Source: Diplolepis rosae (lineage: Eukaryota; Arthropoda; Insecta; Hymenoptera; Diplolepididae). Taken from it: 64,000 bases of DNA. The notes under the pieces are model-generated. The model did not search any database. It had not been told where the DNA came from and saw nothing but the letters and a program-made list of their open reading frames with translations. Within the stretch, counting starts at the first letter, position 1. Each line of letters begins with the position of its first letter. Shown in pieces: positions 1 to 11,448 of the stretch. The stretch covers positions 816,001 to 880,000 of the forward strand of contig JAPYXD010000308.1 in assembly GCA_030998225.1 (NCBI GenBank), read 5' to 3'. A program made the translations under genes and the position numbers.

Positions 1-1025
1 CGATTCGATCGTCGCGCTTCGCGCTCCGTTCTTTCTGGACTTCGCGCTTCGCGCTCGGTCTTGTGCTCTTCGGATACATTTAAGTTTATTTCTTATAATT
101 TGATACTGAAGCTCAAACCAATTTTATAATAATATTACAGATGATGTGAATTACACATTTTCTCAAAGTCACTCTATTTCTTTTTGAATTTAAGTGAAAC
201 AGGAGATTCAATTTACTTAAGGCTCTATCAGACTTAATGAACACATTCTCATCATGACGCTCGCGCTTCGCGCTCGATTTTCTGTATACATTTCAGTAAC
301 TTTTTAATAAATTACATGATTAAAATAATTTATTTTCTTCCAAATCTCTCAAAAAGAAAAAACAATCGTAGACTTTATTTAAGGAAACGATTTTGCAGAA
401 CCACGCTTATTTTTGGTGAAAAAAATCGAATTTTTTTAATATTAAAAATGAAAACATAAAATATACATCCTGTCCCGAAATGTCTTAATAAGAATTTGTA
501 AACCTAATTTAGGCAAACAATTTCGCATGTAAACGTTTTTTTTGTATCTCACATATTTTGTCTAAAAAATGGAATTTTTGAATTTTAAACGTATTTTTTG
601 GAATTGAAACGAAAAATATATGTTTTATCAGAAACTGCGTCAGACAAAATTTGTAGATCTTTTTGAAACGAACAACTTTGTATTCTTACGTTTTTTTCGT
701 ATTTTACATATTATTGTTAAAAAATTGAATTTTGGATTTTCAATAGTTTTTTTTTAATTAAAAAGAAAAATATGCATCTTATGAAAAAATGTTACAATTC
801 AAATTTGTAGGTCTTTATGTAGAAAATAATATTGTATCATAACGTTTTTTCGTATCTCGTATAATTTAACTGGAAAATGGAATTTTGATATTGACTTTTT
901 TCGAATTTGAATATGCTGTAACATTTCTAATTTTGATTTAATCAAAAAATGTTATCAGGATAATTTGTAAAGATTTATGAGCACTATCAAAAACCAGCAT
1001 TGAAATTTTTGATTTTTTAAAAAAA
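1..1025. repeat. Dispersed repeat with GC-rich head and ~150-bp degenerate tandem body
   Basis: The first 270 bases hold three copies of the word CGCGCTTCGCGCTC (about 14, 44 and 251). From about 410 to 1010 a degenerate unit of roughly 150 bp recurs about four times: an AT-rich stretch, AATTTGTAGRTCTTT, then ACGTTTTTTCGTATYTCAYAT and AAAATGGAATTTT. Inverted copies lie at 52900-53405 and 63330-64000, so this is a dispersed family. No coding potential seen. From 1026 to 1648 I see only AT-rich DNA with weak likeness (1185-1270) to the TTAA element at 39895. Confidence 0.75.
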
Positions 1026-1648
1026 AGCGTACAAAGAAGAAAGCTATAGTGACCTTTTGACACACAAAATAGTATGGCTGAAGTAATCAGATTTCCTTTC
1101 GAAGTTACTTAGAAACTCTGAAACAAACTCACTAAGCTAAAGTTTATGTGAACAAGTTGATCCAGTTTCCATATTTTTGCGCCCATAATACAGTTTTGTC
1201 TTCAAAATTTGGGAAGTAATACAGAAGGTAAAATCAATCGTAGATAAACGACTTTTGGTTATGATGATGTATCTTCTTCATCATTAGTAAATATATAGGG
1301 TCGGTTCTAGACACAAATTCCTGTAACCGATATTTACCGACCTTGAGAAGCTTCGATTGGTTTCGTTCCAAGCTAAGTCTAGAAGTTTCAAGAAAGAGTT
1401 CGAAGCATATCAAATGATTTCTTTTTAGAGCTAGAATTGTTTTTGGTAATGAAATTCATATAACATCTCCCTGTTAGACTGCAGTAATCTGATATTTAAC
1501 GTTTATGACATTCAATCACACTTGAGATATATGAAGAACAATTCCCCTCTCTTTTTTTTAAACAAAGATAGAAACATTTGCCATTATAAAACGATACATC
1601 TCACTGTTAACAACAATCATTTGTTATTGAAATCTGAATCCTTTACTT

Positions 1649-3517
1649 ATATATGGGTCATTTCATGAGAGATGTACAGTCAAAATTTTTGTTTTCGGCG
1701 AAATATTTTTTTTTGTCTTTTTACTTCGAAAATAATCGACATTTCGAGATATAATTTTTTTAAGTTTGGCACTCGGGAAATTTTTTTTTTCTAACAGCTC
1801 ACTGTAAAAGCAGTTTTGAATATAAAATTATAACCCTTGCACTTGAAATGCGCGAAAGAGTACAAGCTTTCAAAAAAGTTATAGCACACATTTCGTTGTT
1901 TTTTTTGTAATAACAATATAGTACATTCTTATAAACAATTGAATTTTTTAAATTTGGAACTAATTGTTTTCCGATTTTTTTGTTTCTAAATTTTGGAATG
2001 GAAAAATGAAAACTGTAGGTGTAATTAATTTATGAAATCTGTCCCGCGCGTTGCAACGAGTGAGCTCACACGCTGCAACTACGCTTGAGCTTGTTTAGGC
2101 ATGCTCGGACTCGAAACACGTGTGGCAGTGAATGCAGTGACCGCTGTTTTAGTTTTCTGTGAATGTTCCTCAAGTGTTCACCTATTTCAAATTAATACAG
2201 AAATGCCAAGCTCTCGATTAAAACATGTCTGCTGCAATTCGTTTAATAAAAAAAATCATAGTGGAAAAAAGCTAAAAAAAAATTTGCGTCGCGTTTCGTT
2301 TTCGATACTTGAAAAATTGAAAATTTTCAAACCGGATGATCTTTTGTTTACACAATGCAGAATAGAAGCAAATGAAATAGAGATGGAAGATTTTTGTTGT
2401 AAGTACATTCAAATTTGTGCGTAGACTATTTCAAAACGAATCATTAGTTATAATGATGAATTGATGAGTGAGGTTTTACGATAAAATTACTCTAAATGAT
2501 ACACTTAAGACCAAAGGAAAAATATGTTATAAAAATTCTATCCAACAATAAGTATTTAGTGAACTTCCAACAAATTTTTTTGTTTATCCAGCCTTGGAGT
2601 CCGATGATACTTAAGGTAGCTCAACAGAATCTGATTTCAGTGACAGTGATTGCGATGATGACTGCTGCGCATCGTTCAATGATTGTTCAGAAGTAAGAAT
2701 TTCATTTGAATTTCACTTCACTCGTCAATTCCTCATTATGACTAATGATTCGTTTTGAAATAGTCTACGTACAAGTTTGAATGTACTTACAACAAAACTC
2801 TGCCATCTCTATTTCATTTGCTTCTATTCTGCGTTGTGTACAAGAAACATCATCCGGTTTGAAAATTTTCAATTTTTCAAATATCGAGGACGAAGCGCGA
2901 TTCCACTATGATTTTTTTTATTAAACGAATTGCAGCAGACATGTTTAAATCGAGAGCTTGGCATTTCTGTATTAATTTGAAATAGGTGAACACTTGAGGA
3001 TCATTCACAGAAAACTAAAACAGCGGTCACTGCATTCACTGTCACACGTGTTTCGAGTCCGAGCATGCCTAAACAAGCTCAAGCGTAGTTGCAGCGTGTG
3101 AGCTCGCTCGTTGCAACGCGCGGGACAGATTTTATAAATTAATTACACCTACAGTTTTCATTTTTCCATTCCAAAATTTAGAAACAAAAAAATCGGAAAA
3201 CAATTAGTTCCAAATTGAAAAAAATTCAATTGTTCATAAAAATGTACTATATTGTTATTACAAAAAAAAAAACGAAATGTGTTATAACTTTTTTGAAAGC
3301 TTGTACTCTTTCGTGCATTTCAAGTGCAAGGGTTACATTTTATATTCAAAACTGCTTTTACAGTGAGCTGTTAAAAAAAAAATTTTCCCGAGTGCCAAAC
3401 TTAAAAAAATTATATCTCGAAATGTTGATTATTTTCGAAGTAAAAAGGCAAAAAAAAATATTTCGCCGAAAACAAAAATTTGGACTGTACATCTCTCATG
3501 AAATGATCCATATATAT
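1649..3517. repeat. 1.87-kb palindrome (foldback) duplicating a gene 5' end
   Basis: Left arm 1649 to about 2470 is repeated in reverse complement at about 2705-3517, outer ends reading TCATTTCATGAGAGATG. The unpaired centre is about 235 bp. Each arm carries the same upstream sequence and the same first exon of an unknown gene (left on +, right on -). The right copy is more decayed. Mechanism unknown: it may be a transposon foldback or an inverted duplication. Confidence 0.85.
2203..2692 (+). pseudogene. Two-exon 5' fragment of an unknown, probably transposon-borne gene
   Basis: Exon 1 (2203-2398) would encode a basic, Cys-containing module with CCNSFNKKNHSGKK, a basic NLRRVS stretch and KPDDLLFTQC. 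It ends in a consensus donor, GTAAGT. An acceptor, TTTATCCAG, opens a second exon at 2592-2692, and the phase left by exon 1 selects a frame rich in acidic residues (ESDFSDSDCDDDCC) that ends at another GTAAGA donor. A TAA near the start of exon 2 breaks the frame. This architecture (basic Cys module, then an acidic exon) resembles, from memory, the N-terminus of uncharacterised insect proteins that later carry a DUF7869-type domain; that link is inference. An inverted, further damaged copy of exon 1 lies in the right palindrome arm. I assign no function. Confidence 0.45.
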
Positions 3518-3534
3518 TTCGTGTAAAGAACAGT

Positions 3535-4014
3535 CATGGATTCAGAATATTGCAAGAAGCTCTATTTCGTCAGTAACGGCACGAATCTTTTCTTTGAGTT
3601 CTTGAATTGACTGAGGAACATCAGCATAAACCTTATCTTTCACGTAACTCCAATGAAAAAAGTCTAGAGGTGTTAAATCGTATGATCTCTGCGGGCAATT
3701 GTAATCGCCATTTCAAGAAATCACTCGGCCGAAATCGAAATAGCCGTTTCATTTTCAATAAAATAAGGCTAATGTTCCCTCCTGACCAAAAAACGCACCA
3801 AACAGTTACACTTTGCGGATAGAGAGGCTTTTCAATATTCATTTTTGAGTTTTTTGAGCCCCAAATGCGACAATTCTGCTTATTAACATAGCCTCCAAGG
3901 TGAAAAAGAGCCTCATCGCTCATAATTTTTCTGTTACATTCAGGTTTATTTTAATGCATTTTTGTAGTCGATTTTGACAATTTCACTGCGTTGTTGACGC
4001 GTGTATCCTTCCAT
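3535..4014 (-). pseudogene. Tc1/mariner-superfamily transposase relic, internally deleted
   Basis: Read on the minus strand, a start at 4014 opens MEGYTRQQRSEIVK, the usual helix-turn-helix start of the insect group with WFQQDGAT motifs. The frame then stops, and a deletion joins it to SDEALFHLGGYVNKQNCRIW, which contains the first catalytic Asp. A second deletion removes the middle Asp block. After a frameshift the sequence resumes with SYDLTPLDFFHW (third catalytic Asp) and the C-terminal tail to about 3535. The same family occurs at 53412-54335. It lacks the middle catalytic block and is disrupted, so it cannot be active. No clean terminal repeats found. Confidence 0.75.
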
Positions 4015-4176
4015 TTTTATTAATGGCATAGTTTTTAGTTTTCATCTGTCGAAAAATGACACCTCTTATTATAACAGCTGCCAAAATAGCGGGCTATTTA
4101 AAATGAAATCTCTAATTGGAAAACCCTATATAAACATTTATGCTAAGAATAATTAAAACTCTTTAAAAAAAAACAA

Positions 4177-4397
4177 AAGAAATCGTTCTTTTTTATTTAA
4201 GTCAAGAAAAATCAAATTTACCTGTAATTCATCTTTTAATGATTGAAAATACTTCGGTTGATGCTAATGATAAATATTATATTGGTGAGGATGGAATTGA
4301 TATTTCTAAACCAATTTATCATTTTTTATGGATAACAAATTTATGTAGATTAATAAGTTCACAAGTCACAAGAAATGAACATCAAATTTTAATATGC
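4177..4397 (+). pseudogene. Polinton/Maverick-type DNA polymerase B, fragment 1
   Basis: This piece contains PIYHFLWITNLCRLISSQ, a motif found N-terminal to the exonuclease domain of protein-primed family B polymerases of Polinton/Maverick elements. It stops where a poly(T)-led retroposon was inserted at 4398. The same gene continues at 4905-5291 and 5537-6132. Together these cover only the N-terminal part; the polymerase palm motifs are absent. No Polinton integrase, capsid or ATPase is seen nearby, so this is an isolated relic. A related DNA-virus origin cannot be excluded from this fragment alone. Confidence 0.7.
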
Positions 4398-4625
4398 TTT
4401 TTTTTTCTTTTTTTTTTTTTTTTTGGTGAGGAGGAAAAATGGCGGAATCTTTTACAGACGTTGTACAGGACTCTCCTAGGCCGGGTCCAGGTATACCTGT
4501 TAAAACCAAAAAAAACACCTCTCTCGAACCAATACACCGCCCGCGGAACTGCCTTTCGGCTTTAAACTTTGCGGGCAAAACACCCGTTAGGCAGGCCGAA
4601 TAGCCGCGCCAAACAGGGGACGAAA
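4398..4625 (-). mobile_element. Retroposon 3' fragment (LINE or SINE) with poly(A) tail
   Basis: A 27-base poly(T) run with one C (4398-4424) is followed by about 200 bp that is clearly richer in GC than its surroundings. Read on the minus strand this is a GC-rich sequence ending in a poly(A) tail, the signature of target-primed retroposition. It splits the polymerase pseudogene. I do not recognise the family and found no reliable target-site duplication. Confidence 0.5.
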
Positions 4626-4906
4626 GAAGGAAAGAAATAACTGGTGGTGTGCACTCGAAAGAGACCAGTGTTTGGCAATTGTGAGGTCCAAATAGTTGAA
4701 CTTATAAACTCGATTAATAAATGGTAAAAATTCATGCGAACTGCGCATAGTAATCTACAAAGACAAAATACGAATAATTAATAGAATGAGCAAGAACGTT
4801 GTCTAGTGTCAAACATTTGGATTTGCGTTTTTCACAATCGTCGTTTGACATGTGTGTAAGACTTTGTGAGTTCCATGTGCATACCACCAGTTATTTCTCT
4901 CCGTGT
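4626..4906. mobile_element. Hairpin MITE of the ACACGGAG-end group, inside the polymerase relic
   Basis: GAAATAACTGGTGGTGTGCAC near 4635 is mirrored by GTGCATACCACCAGTTATTTC ending near 4898, and the right end runs on into TCTCCGTGTA at 4906. The left outer end is damaged. The insertion lies between polymerase fragments 1 and 2. Confidence 0.6.
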
Positions 4907-5291
4907 ACAAGTGTCGCTTATAATGTACTATGTAGTTTTGATAATTCATTTTCTAAAATTAAACTTTATCGTGACAAAGATTGCATTGAATGGTTCATAA
5001 ATGAGCTTAAATGTTTAGCCGAGAAAGTAGATGAATATTTAAAAATTATAGTACCAATGGAGTTTCTAACTACTCAACAAAAAAAAGAATTTAAATTTGC
5101 GAAAATCTCTTATATTTTTAAAAATCCTTTCAGAATTGACGATATTGAACACCGTGATCATTGCCACTTTATAGGAAAATATCACTGTGGTGCTCATCAA
5201 GGTTGCAATATAAATTATAAGGATTCACATGTGATTCCAGTAGTTTTTCATAATTTATCAGGATATGATTCCCATTTTTTTATCAAAGTTT
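4907..5291 (+). pseudogene. Polinton/Maverick-type DNA polymerase B, fragment 2
   Basis: An open frame carries a zinc-binding signature (RDHCHFIGKYHCGAHQGC) followed by IPVVFHNLSGYDSHFFIK, the 3'-5' exonuclease region motif of Polinton-type protein-primed polymerases. The upstream part (CSFDNSFSKIKLYRDKDC) fits the same family. The frame ends abruptly at the TTAA element inserted at 5290-5293. It is in the same strand and order as fragments 1 and 3, so this is one gene split by insertions rather than separate genes. Confidence 0.8.
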
Positions 5292-5293
5292 AA

Positions 5294-5532
5294 CACTAGA
5301 ACTACCAAGACCGTCATTTTGACGGTTTTCAAATTTCATGCTTAAAAATTGGATATAATTTATGTAATTGTTTTAGAATTTTATTACGACTTTTAATAAA
5401 ATATAAGAACAGTTGGTTATTACTATTCAATTTCCCCTCACCGACTTTAACACTAGAACTACCAAGGGGGGTCAAAATGACTTGTTTGACATACTAGAAG
5501 TAGGTATACCTCGATCGTCGGTAGTTCTAGTG
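5294..5532. mobile_element. piggyBac-type MITE with TTAA target sites
   Basis: The ends CACTAGAACTACC and GGTAGTTCTAGTG are perfect inverses and both are flanked by TTAA (5290-5293, 5533-5536). Just inside the left end is the palindrome CCGTCATTTTGACGG. A second left end, again preceded by TTAA, occurs at about 5448-5470, so two left ends share one right end. It interrupts the polymerase pseudogene. Confidence 0.85.
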
Positions 5533-5536
5533 TTAA

Positions 5537-6132
5537 GTGACATATTTTGAGGGAAAATTTAGATTATTACTAATAAATAAAGAAAACTATTTCTTTCATA
5601 AAAAATTTTGAGAAAACTAAAGTAAAGCTACGATTTATTGACTCTTTTTGATTTATGTCGAGTAGTCTTGAAAAATTAGCATTATTCCTCAATAATGATG
5701 AAAAAAATAATAATAAAAAGACACTGTGTAAATAATAATGAATTTAATTTACTGACTAGAAAGAGTGTCTTCCCATACAGTTTCATTAACAATTGGGAAA
5801 AATTAGAACAAAATAAATTTCCTTTAAAAGAGTCATTTTTCTGTAAATTAAATAATTCCAGTATTTCTAATAAAGATTATCTGCATGCTCATAGAGTTTG
5901 GGAAACTTTTAACTTGAAAACTTTGGGTGAATATTCACATATTTACTTCAAAACTGATGTCCTACTTTTATCTGATATTTTTGAAAATTTTAGACGCCAT
6001 TGTTAAAAAACATATAATTTAGACCCATTGCATTATTACACGGCACCTGGATTTGCTTTTGATGCAATGTTAAAATTTACTAAAATAGAACTCGACACCA
6101 TTGACAAAAAGTTTAATATTATTGATAATTAA
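5537..6132 (+). pseudogene. Polinton/Maverick-type DNA polymerase B, fragment 3
   Basis: After about 150 bp of degenerate sequence with stops, a good frame resumes near 5745: RKSVFPYSFINNWEKL, then TLGEYSHIYFKTDVLLLSDI, a conserved exonuclease-region motif with its acidic residue. A TAA at 6004 breaks it, but the same frame continues with LDPLHYYTAPGFAFDAMLKF, also family-typical, before homology is lost near 6130. The polymerase motifs expected downstream are missing. 6133-6900 holds no recognisable gene. Confidence 0.8.
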
Positions 6133-6901
6133 ATAAATTTCAAATATTCTTTTCAATGATTAAAGAAAAACTTTCACACATTTAAATATAGTTTTGAAAC
6201 ACTACGTATATTCACTTTGAAAAAACTTACTTTTGTTTTCCTTCACTGTTCTCTACTTCTTTTATATAAATAAGTCAGTGAAATCTACGAAAATCGTCCA
6301 ACTTTGCATAAAATGGTTTTAATTTCGGTCTTTAGGATATAACTGAAACTAGACCATTAGAAAAAGACAGACTTTATGCGCTTATACAATAGGCGTCTGA
6401 ATTTGAGTCAAAATCGTTTCTTAGACGTAACAAATTTGAGACTTTTTTCTGTGTAAATACAGTTAACTTAATGATGCAAATGTGAGATTGGAATTGAAAA
6501 GAAAAGGGAGTAAGAGAGGTGATGAGTAGAAAACGTTCTACTAATACACAAAAAGAACGCAATTGCCTTTGTGTAGAAAAAGCAAAGTTGCGATTGCACA
6601 CTTACACCACTAAATGAGTGCATTTTCATATGTAGATATTGGAAATAGATTCAAACTTTGAATTTTCATAAAATTTGATCATCGCAAATATTTCCACTTG
6701 GATTTTGGTTTTCAGTTACATTAGTGATGTGATAGCACGCACTAATAACTCTATTGAAAGAAAATATAATAAATTCATAATCAAATAGTATATTGTGTTA
6801 CTAGGAGCCAAGGCACGCGTTTTGCGGTGAGGACCGATGTATTCAAGCCGAGTCGAAACCGAGCGCGCGCAAAATGGCCGAGCTCCGTAGTACACATGGG
6901 G

Positions 6902-7058
6902 CATCTCCGAATTGGCGAAGTACATTACGAAGTAAATACTTCCACCATGGGATGAAAAGAGGCCGACATTTACCTTCGTAATACATATAATTGACTCTTT
7001 TCATCTTTTGGTGGAAGTATTTACTTCGTAATGTACTTTGCCAATTCGGATAAGCTCA
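6902..7058. repeat. Hairpin with ~56-bp arms
   Basis: CCGAATTGGCGAAGTACATT followed by ACGAAGTAAATACTTCCACC is repeated in inverse near 6993-7050, with a ~35-bp loop. Probably a small MITE; no target duplication identified. From 7060 to 8075 I see only AT-rich DNA with a short hairpin at 7840-7905 (TCATAGACGAGT / ACTCGTCTATGA). Confidence 0.7.
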
Positions 7059-8075
7059 TGGTATTTTTTTGGAAATACGTCCTAAAGAAGTGTTTCGAGT
7101 GTCTGTAGAGCGGTATTGAGGGTATCCATTTACGACTCGGTAGACTAGGAACATGATATATAAAAAATATGTATAAATATAGTAGTTACTCGGTGGTGAA
7201 TTTGAAATGCCGTACATGAATACTAGCCAGGTCAAAAACTTAGGCTGCGTGCTAACGACGTACATTGGAAAATGTATCCCATATTGCCATAGCTGTTTAG
7301 CGGACGTAAATAAATTTACAAAAAATTAATTCAAATTTGTTATTAAATGATTTTTGTCGATAACGTATCGATCACCAGAAGAGTGTTGTGCACAGGTAAT
7401 AAGATAATCCTACCCTTAATTATAAATTAACTGATTGATAAATTAAACAACTTAACGTTGTCTGAGACAAGGTGGAATTTGATATATCAAATTTATAAAT
7501 CTGGTCTGTGGAAGAAGAAACGTTTTGACTCATCTAAGTCAAAGTAGAATCGAAATTTTTTTTTAACGATTTCATTTATAAATTAGATTAAATAAAGAAA
7601 GTAAGCACTATTTTACAACTCCTTGCAAGGAATTAAATTTCAGGAATCAACCCTTGTATATAGTTTCTTATACTTCTCCCTGCTGGTATTTCAAAAATAG
7701 AACCGATTCTTCGAATCATTATTTAATTTATAGAGCTTACAGTCTTATTATGAACTTATATTACCAAGTATTTATTATTTATACATTTAGGTCTACAAAA
7801 AGTTTTTGAAAACGTTCCTTTTTAAGAATAGAGGCAATTTCATAGACGAGTATGAATTTGGTGCGCGTTTTATTTAATTTCGTGACTAGATACACACTCG
7901 TCTATGACAGTCTATTTCGGAAGGTTTCACAAAAAGCAACTTCTGTTTATATCATTTTATTTTATATGCAAAATTATGTTCAAGTATCGCATTTAATATT
8001 AGATTTAAATTGATAGAAATATTCATAACATGCTTTTGACAGACTTTTTGCATTCTCACCACATGAGATGGCATT

Positions 8076-8265
8076 ACACTGAGAAAAAAATGCTATTGAA
8101 TCAAAAGCATTACTTTCTAAAAGCATGTATATCATGGATTCAAATCAATATGCTATAGAATCAGTAACATATTTATTGGTTCTTGTAGTATATTTTTATG
8201 AATCAATAGTATACATGCTTTTGGAAAGAAATGCTTTTGATTCAATAGCAATTTTTTCTCAGTCT
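8076..8265. mobile_element. Hairpin MITE, ACACTGAGAAAA ends
   Basis: Starts ACACTGAGAAAAAAATGC and ends GCAATTTTTTCTCAGT. The arms carry repeated ATTGAATCAAAAGCAT words, giving a near-complete hairpin. It is one of many elements here with this type of end. The hairpin sequence happens to be open on the + strand but is not a gene. Confidence 0.7.
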
Positions 8266-8682
8266 AGATTCATGGTATCTATAGTATTAGTATTATTATT
8301 AGTTTCATAGTATTCATAGAATGTAAAAATGCGTAAATTATTCCCTTACAAAAAAAAAAAAACAATTTAATCTTGAATTTAAATAATATTGGTTAGCCGA
8401 GAAATTTCGTGGCGTTTTCAAGTAAAATAGAGAAGCCTTAATCAGAGTGTTAAGATTTACTTTTTCAAACCAAATATTCTCCATAAAAACTTCCTAGCCA
8501 AGCTCTTTTAATTTTTGTCGAGTCATCAAAAATGGGTGTATGTGTATGTTGAGTATGAAAGCGTGTGCATTAAAGACTTCTAAAAATATATATTATTACT
8601 CGTAGTATAATTATAAAAAATCCATCTTTTATTTAATCACAAAAATACTAGAGCTTTCCGTTTATTCTACTCTACGCTTTAA

Positions 8683-9164
8683 GGTGGCTTCGGCGTTTTT
8701 GAAAAAAATTACAGATTGCTCTGAAACTTAGAGATTATCTTAATAAAATATGCTAGATTCATTTGGAAAAAAGAAATACCGTGGTTGACAATGTCATTGC
8801 CGAAAAAATCGCTACCGAAAAAATGTCAGTTTAACACGTAGTCTTATGGAATTTCTCATCAAAATATATAATAGTACTTTCGATTTCGAGGAATCTATTA
8901 GTATTATAAAAACAAAGGGCTGACGACTTCAATCAAGAGAAAATTGCGAGAAAAGTACAGAATATAAAAAACCGCCTCGAGGTGAAACTAATAAATTTTT
9001 ACTATCACTTTTTTCAGGGGACATTTCCGTGATTTCTTACCCTTCTACTCAGATGTAACTATAATACATATGATTATTAAGAAAATAAGTAGCAATGAGC
9101 ATTCATGTAACACGTGCCCCCACGGTGCCCCTCACTTCATACGACACCAAATGCCGAAGCCACC
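8683..9164. mobile_element. TIR element GGTGGCTTCGG...CCGAAGCCACC flanked by TTAA
   Basis: GGTGGCTTCGGC and GCCGAAGCCACC are inverted ends, each next to TTAA (8679-8682, 9165-9168). The last ~115 bp recur in inverse at 40249-40370, showing a dispersed family. No coding sequence. 9169-10480 contains no recognisable gene; a weak AGTAAAAT-rich hairpin lies at 10051-10183. Confidence 0.75.
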
Positions 9165-10489
9165 TTAATTGTCAGACGCAAAACACTCGTTCCACCAGCT
9201 ATATCTATTCACGCAGGAACGAATGAAAGTAATCTACGCCTTGGCCACACATAAACATTTTTTAATTTCAAAAGCCTGTTGAATTTTCAGTATACTGATG
9301 TTCCAAGTTACTATATTTGATAATCAAAATCAATTAAAAATATATAAAATACAACTACAGTTTATTTTAGTACTCTCTAATTCCAAAATAGTGGATTCCA
9401 CTTATAAACTAGTGATTTTAAAAATTTATCGTACTGCAGTCGTGTTTGATCGTGTTTTGTCTGTTTATAACGAAGCTTTCGTACATGCTCCGCAGTGTTA
9501 ACGACTATTTTTTTTTATGATTATCCACTAGTGTATATAATTTATTAAAAGTTTCACATATTCTAGTTATATAGATTCTGTAAGTTTAATAAATTCTTGA
9601 TTCATAATTTTTTCTTAATTCATTTATAATTACTTCTTTCTTTTTCACTTAAGTTTTTTAAATTAAATTGATTTCATAAAAATTTAAACAATACTACACT
9701 TACTCTCAAAAGCTCTGAATAACTCTTGCAGTCACTATATAAGAAAGTTCCAAGTTTTCTGTCTCAGAATTGTAAGGGAGCGTGTGCGTGATTCGACGAA
9801 AGCGTATCGTCCTATATATAAGTTTTAGTTATTAGGTTTATATTTGTGAAGTTGTATATTTAAGTGCATTTGTGATAGAAAATATGATTGGCTGCGACTG
9901 AATGGTGTGAATGTATTGTTGTTATGCTGTTTATGTATGTATCGGATGACTAATGGTGGGTTCGAGGTAAGGATTTTGTTGTTATTTAAGAGAACCATGA
10001 CAACGTATTACTCAACTTCTTACTATTTCCTATGTAACGCTTATTGTTATTCACTTTGAGTGAATTAGGTATTTATGAAATTCATTTTACTCGACCAGGA
10101 TTTAATAGGTGTTCAAATGTCCTCATGTACCAAGTTTAATCGACGGAGTTGAGTAAAATTTCTTGTACTATTTTACTCCGTGCAAGCCTGCGATACGTTG
10201 TTGCCTTTGTCAAAGTGGTCTTTTAAAATATAGCGAAATTTTTTTATTCTAGTCCATTTTTGAACTTGTATAACTTTTTTTTTCATAAAAATAATTGCTT
10301 TCTTTTAAAAAATTAGTAAGAAACATATCACTGAAAGTGATATTATTTTTATTACAACAAAGATGAGAAAATAAATAATGAAATATGTGGAACATGTATG
10401 ATTGTCTTTACGAAATCGATCTAAACAGTGAATTTTCAAGGAGTCGTTTTTAACATAAGTTGTTTAAACAAATAAAATTGAAAATAGGG

Positions 10490-10740
10490 ATGGGGTATTT
10501 AAAGAGACATAAATGAGCCTTAAATTCTGCTGTAGGTAATATTACTTGTTTTACTGTTATTTTAACGTGTGGATACGTCAACTTAATGTTAAGCCAGCGT
10601 AACCCCTTGTTTTTTTTTTAAATAACGGAGCATTAAATTTTGATATAGGTGATACATTGATTTACTGTTATTTTAACTGTGGTTACGTCAGTTTAACGTT
10701 AAGCCAGCGTAACCCCTTATTTTTTTTGAAAAATAACGCA
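10490..10740. repeat. Two-copy tandem repeat, ~125-bp unit
   Basis: Both units contain TTACTGTTATTTTAAC and GTTAAGCCAGCGTAACCCCTT, at about 10550-10612 and 10663-10722. A more distant copy (AACGTTAAACCAGCTGTACC) lies near 18400. It lies just before a mariner relic. Confidence 0.65.
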
Positions 10741-11376
10741 GTTCTGGTAATGGCATATGTTGGGAAACAGCGGCTTAAAAAACAAACTTATTCAGCATCC
10801 CAATATTGTTTGAGAGGCAAAACGGCTAAAGAAACTGAAGAAAAGCTTAATAAATATTATTGTACATCTGCTCTGTCGAATACAACAGTCAAAAGGTGGA
10901 TGCAAGAGTTAAGGCTTGGTCGTGCGAGCCAAATGACGAACCACGTTCAGAAAGGCCTTTAGACGCAACTACGCCAGAAATTATGAATTTAGCACTCAAA
11001 AATCTTCTTTCATCAAGACAATGCACCGGTACACAATGTAGTAAAAACGATGATCAAATTGACTGAATTGAAGTACGAATTGTTTGCCTACCACCCGTAT
11101 TCCCTAGATTAGGCCTCCTGCCATTATTATCTCTTTCCAAACATGAAGAAATGGCTGGCTGACAAAAGTTTACTCAAATGAAGAGGTCATTGCCAAAACT
11201 AACACGTATTTTGAAGAGTTGAGCGCCGACTACCATAAAAAAAGGCATCGATCTTTTAGAAACTTGTTGGAATGAGTGTATCGAGTTGGAAGAGCACTAT
11301 GCTAAAGAATAAATGCAAATCTTCTCGAAAAAATGTTGTTTCATTACTTAGCCCCGGGACTTTTCAAACAACCTAG
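10741..11376 (+). pseudogene. mariner (irritans-type) transposase relic
   Basis: The frame gives TAKETEEKLNKYYCTSALS and VKRWMQEL, a helix-turn-helix region. It shifts frame to NDEPRSERPLDATTPEI and then jumps to FFHQDNAPVHNVVK, the block around the second catalytic Asp, and YHPYSPD near the third. The middle third, including the first catalytic Asp, is deleted, and the tail has several stops. The right terminal repeat (CCCCGGGACTTTTCAAACAA) ends at 11376 beside TA. No matching left end was found. It sits about 70 bp before the acceptor of a POLA2 exon. Confidence 0.75.
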
Positions 11377-11448
11377 TAACTTGAAAAAATTATTTTATGC
11401 TTCTTTTTTGTTTCATTTTTTATAGGTATTTATTTTATTTTAAAACAG

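Noticed and set aside
4177..6132. Endogenous DNA virus insertion
   Set aside because: Only a partial polymerase is present; no capsid, ATPase or other viral gene in view, and a Polinton relic explains it.
9733..9972. TATATAAG boxes followed by a GTAAGG donor, as a POLA2 promoter and first exon
   Set aside because: The only ATG frames are very short and show no POLA2 N-terminal sequence; such AT-rich motifs are expected by chance here.
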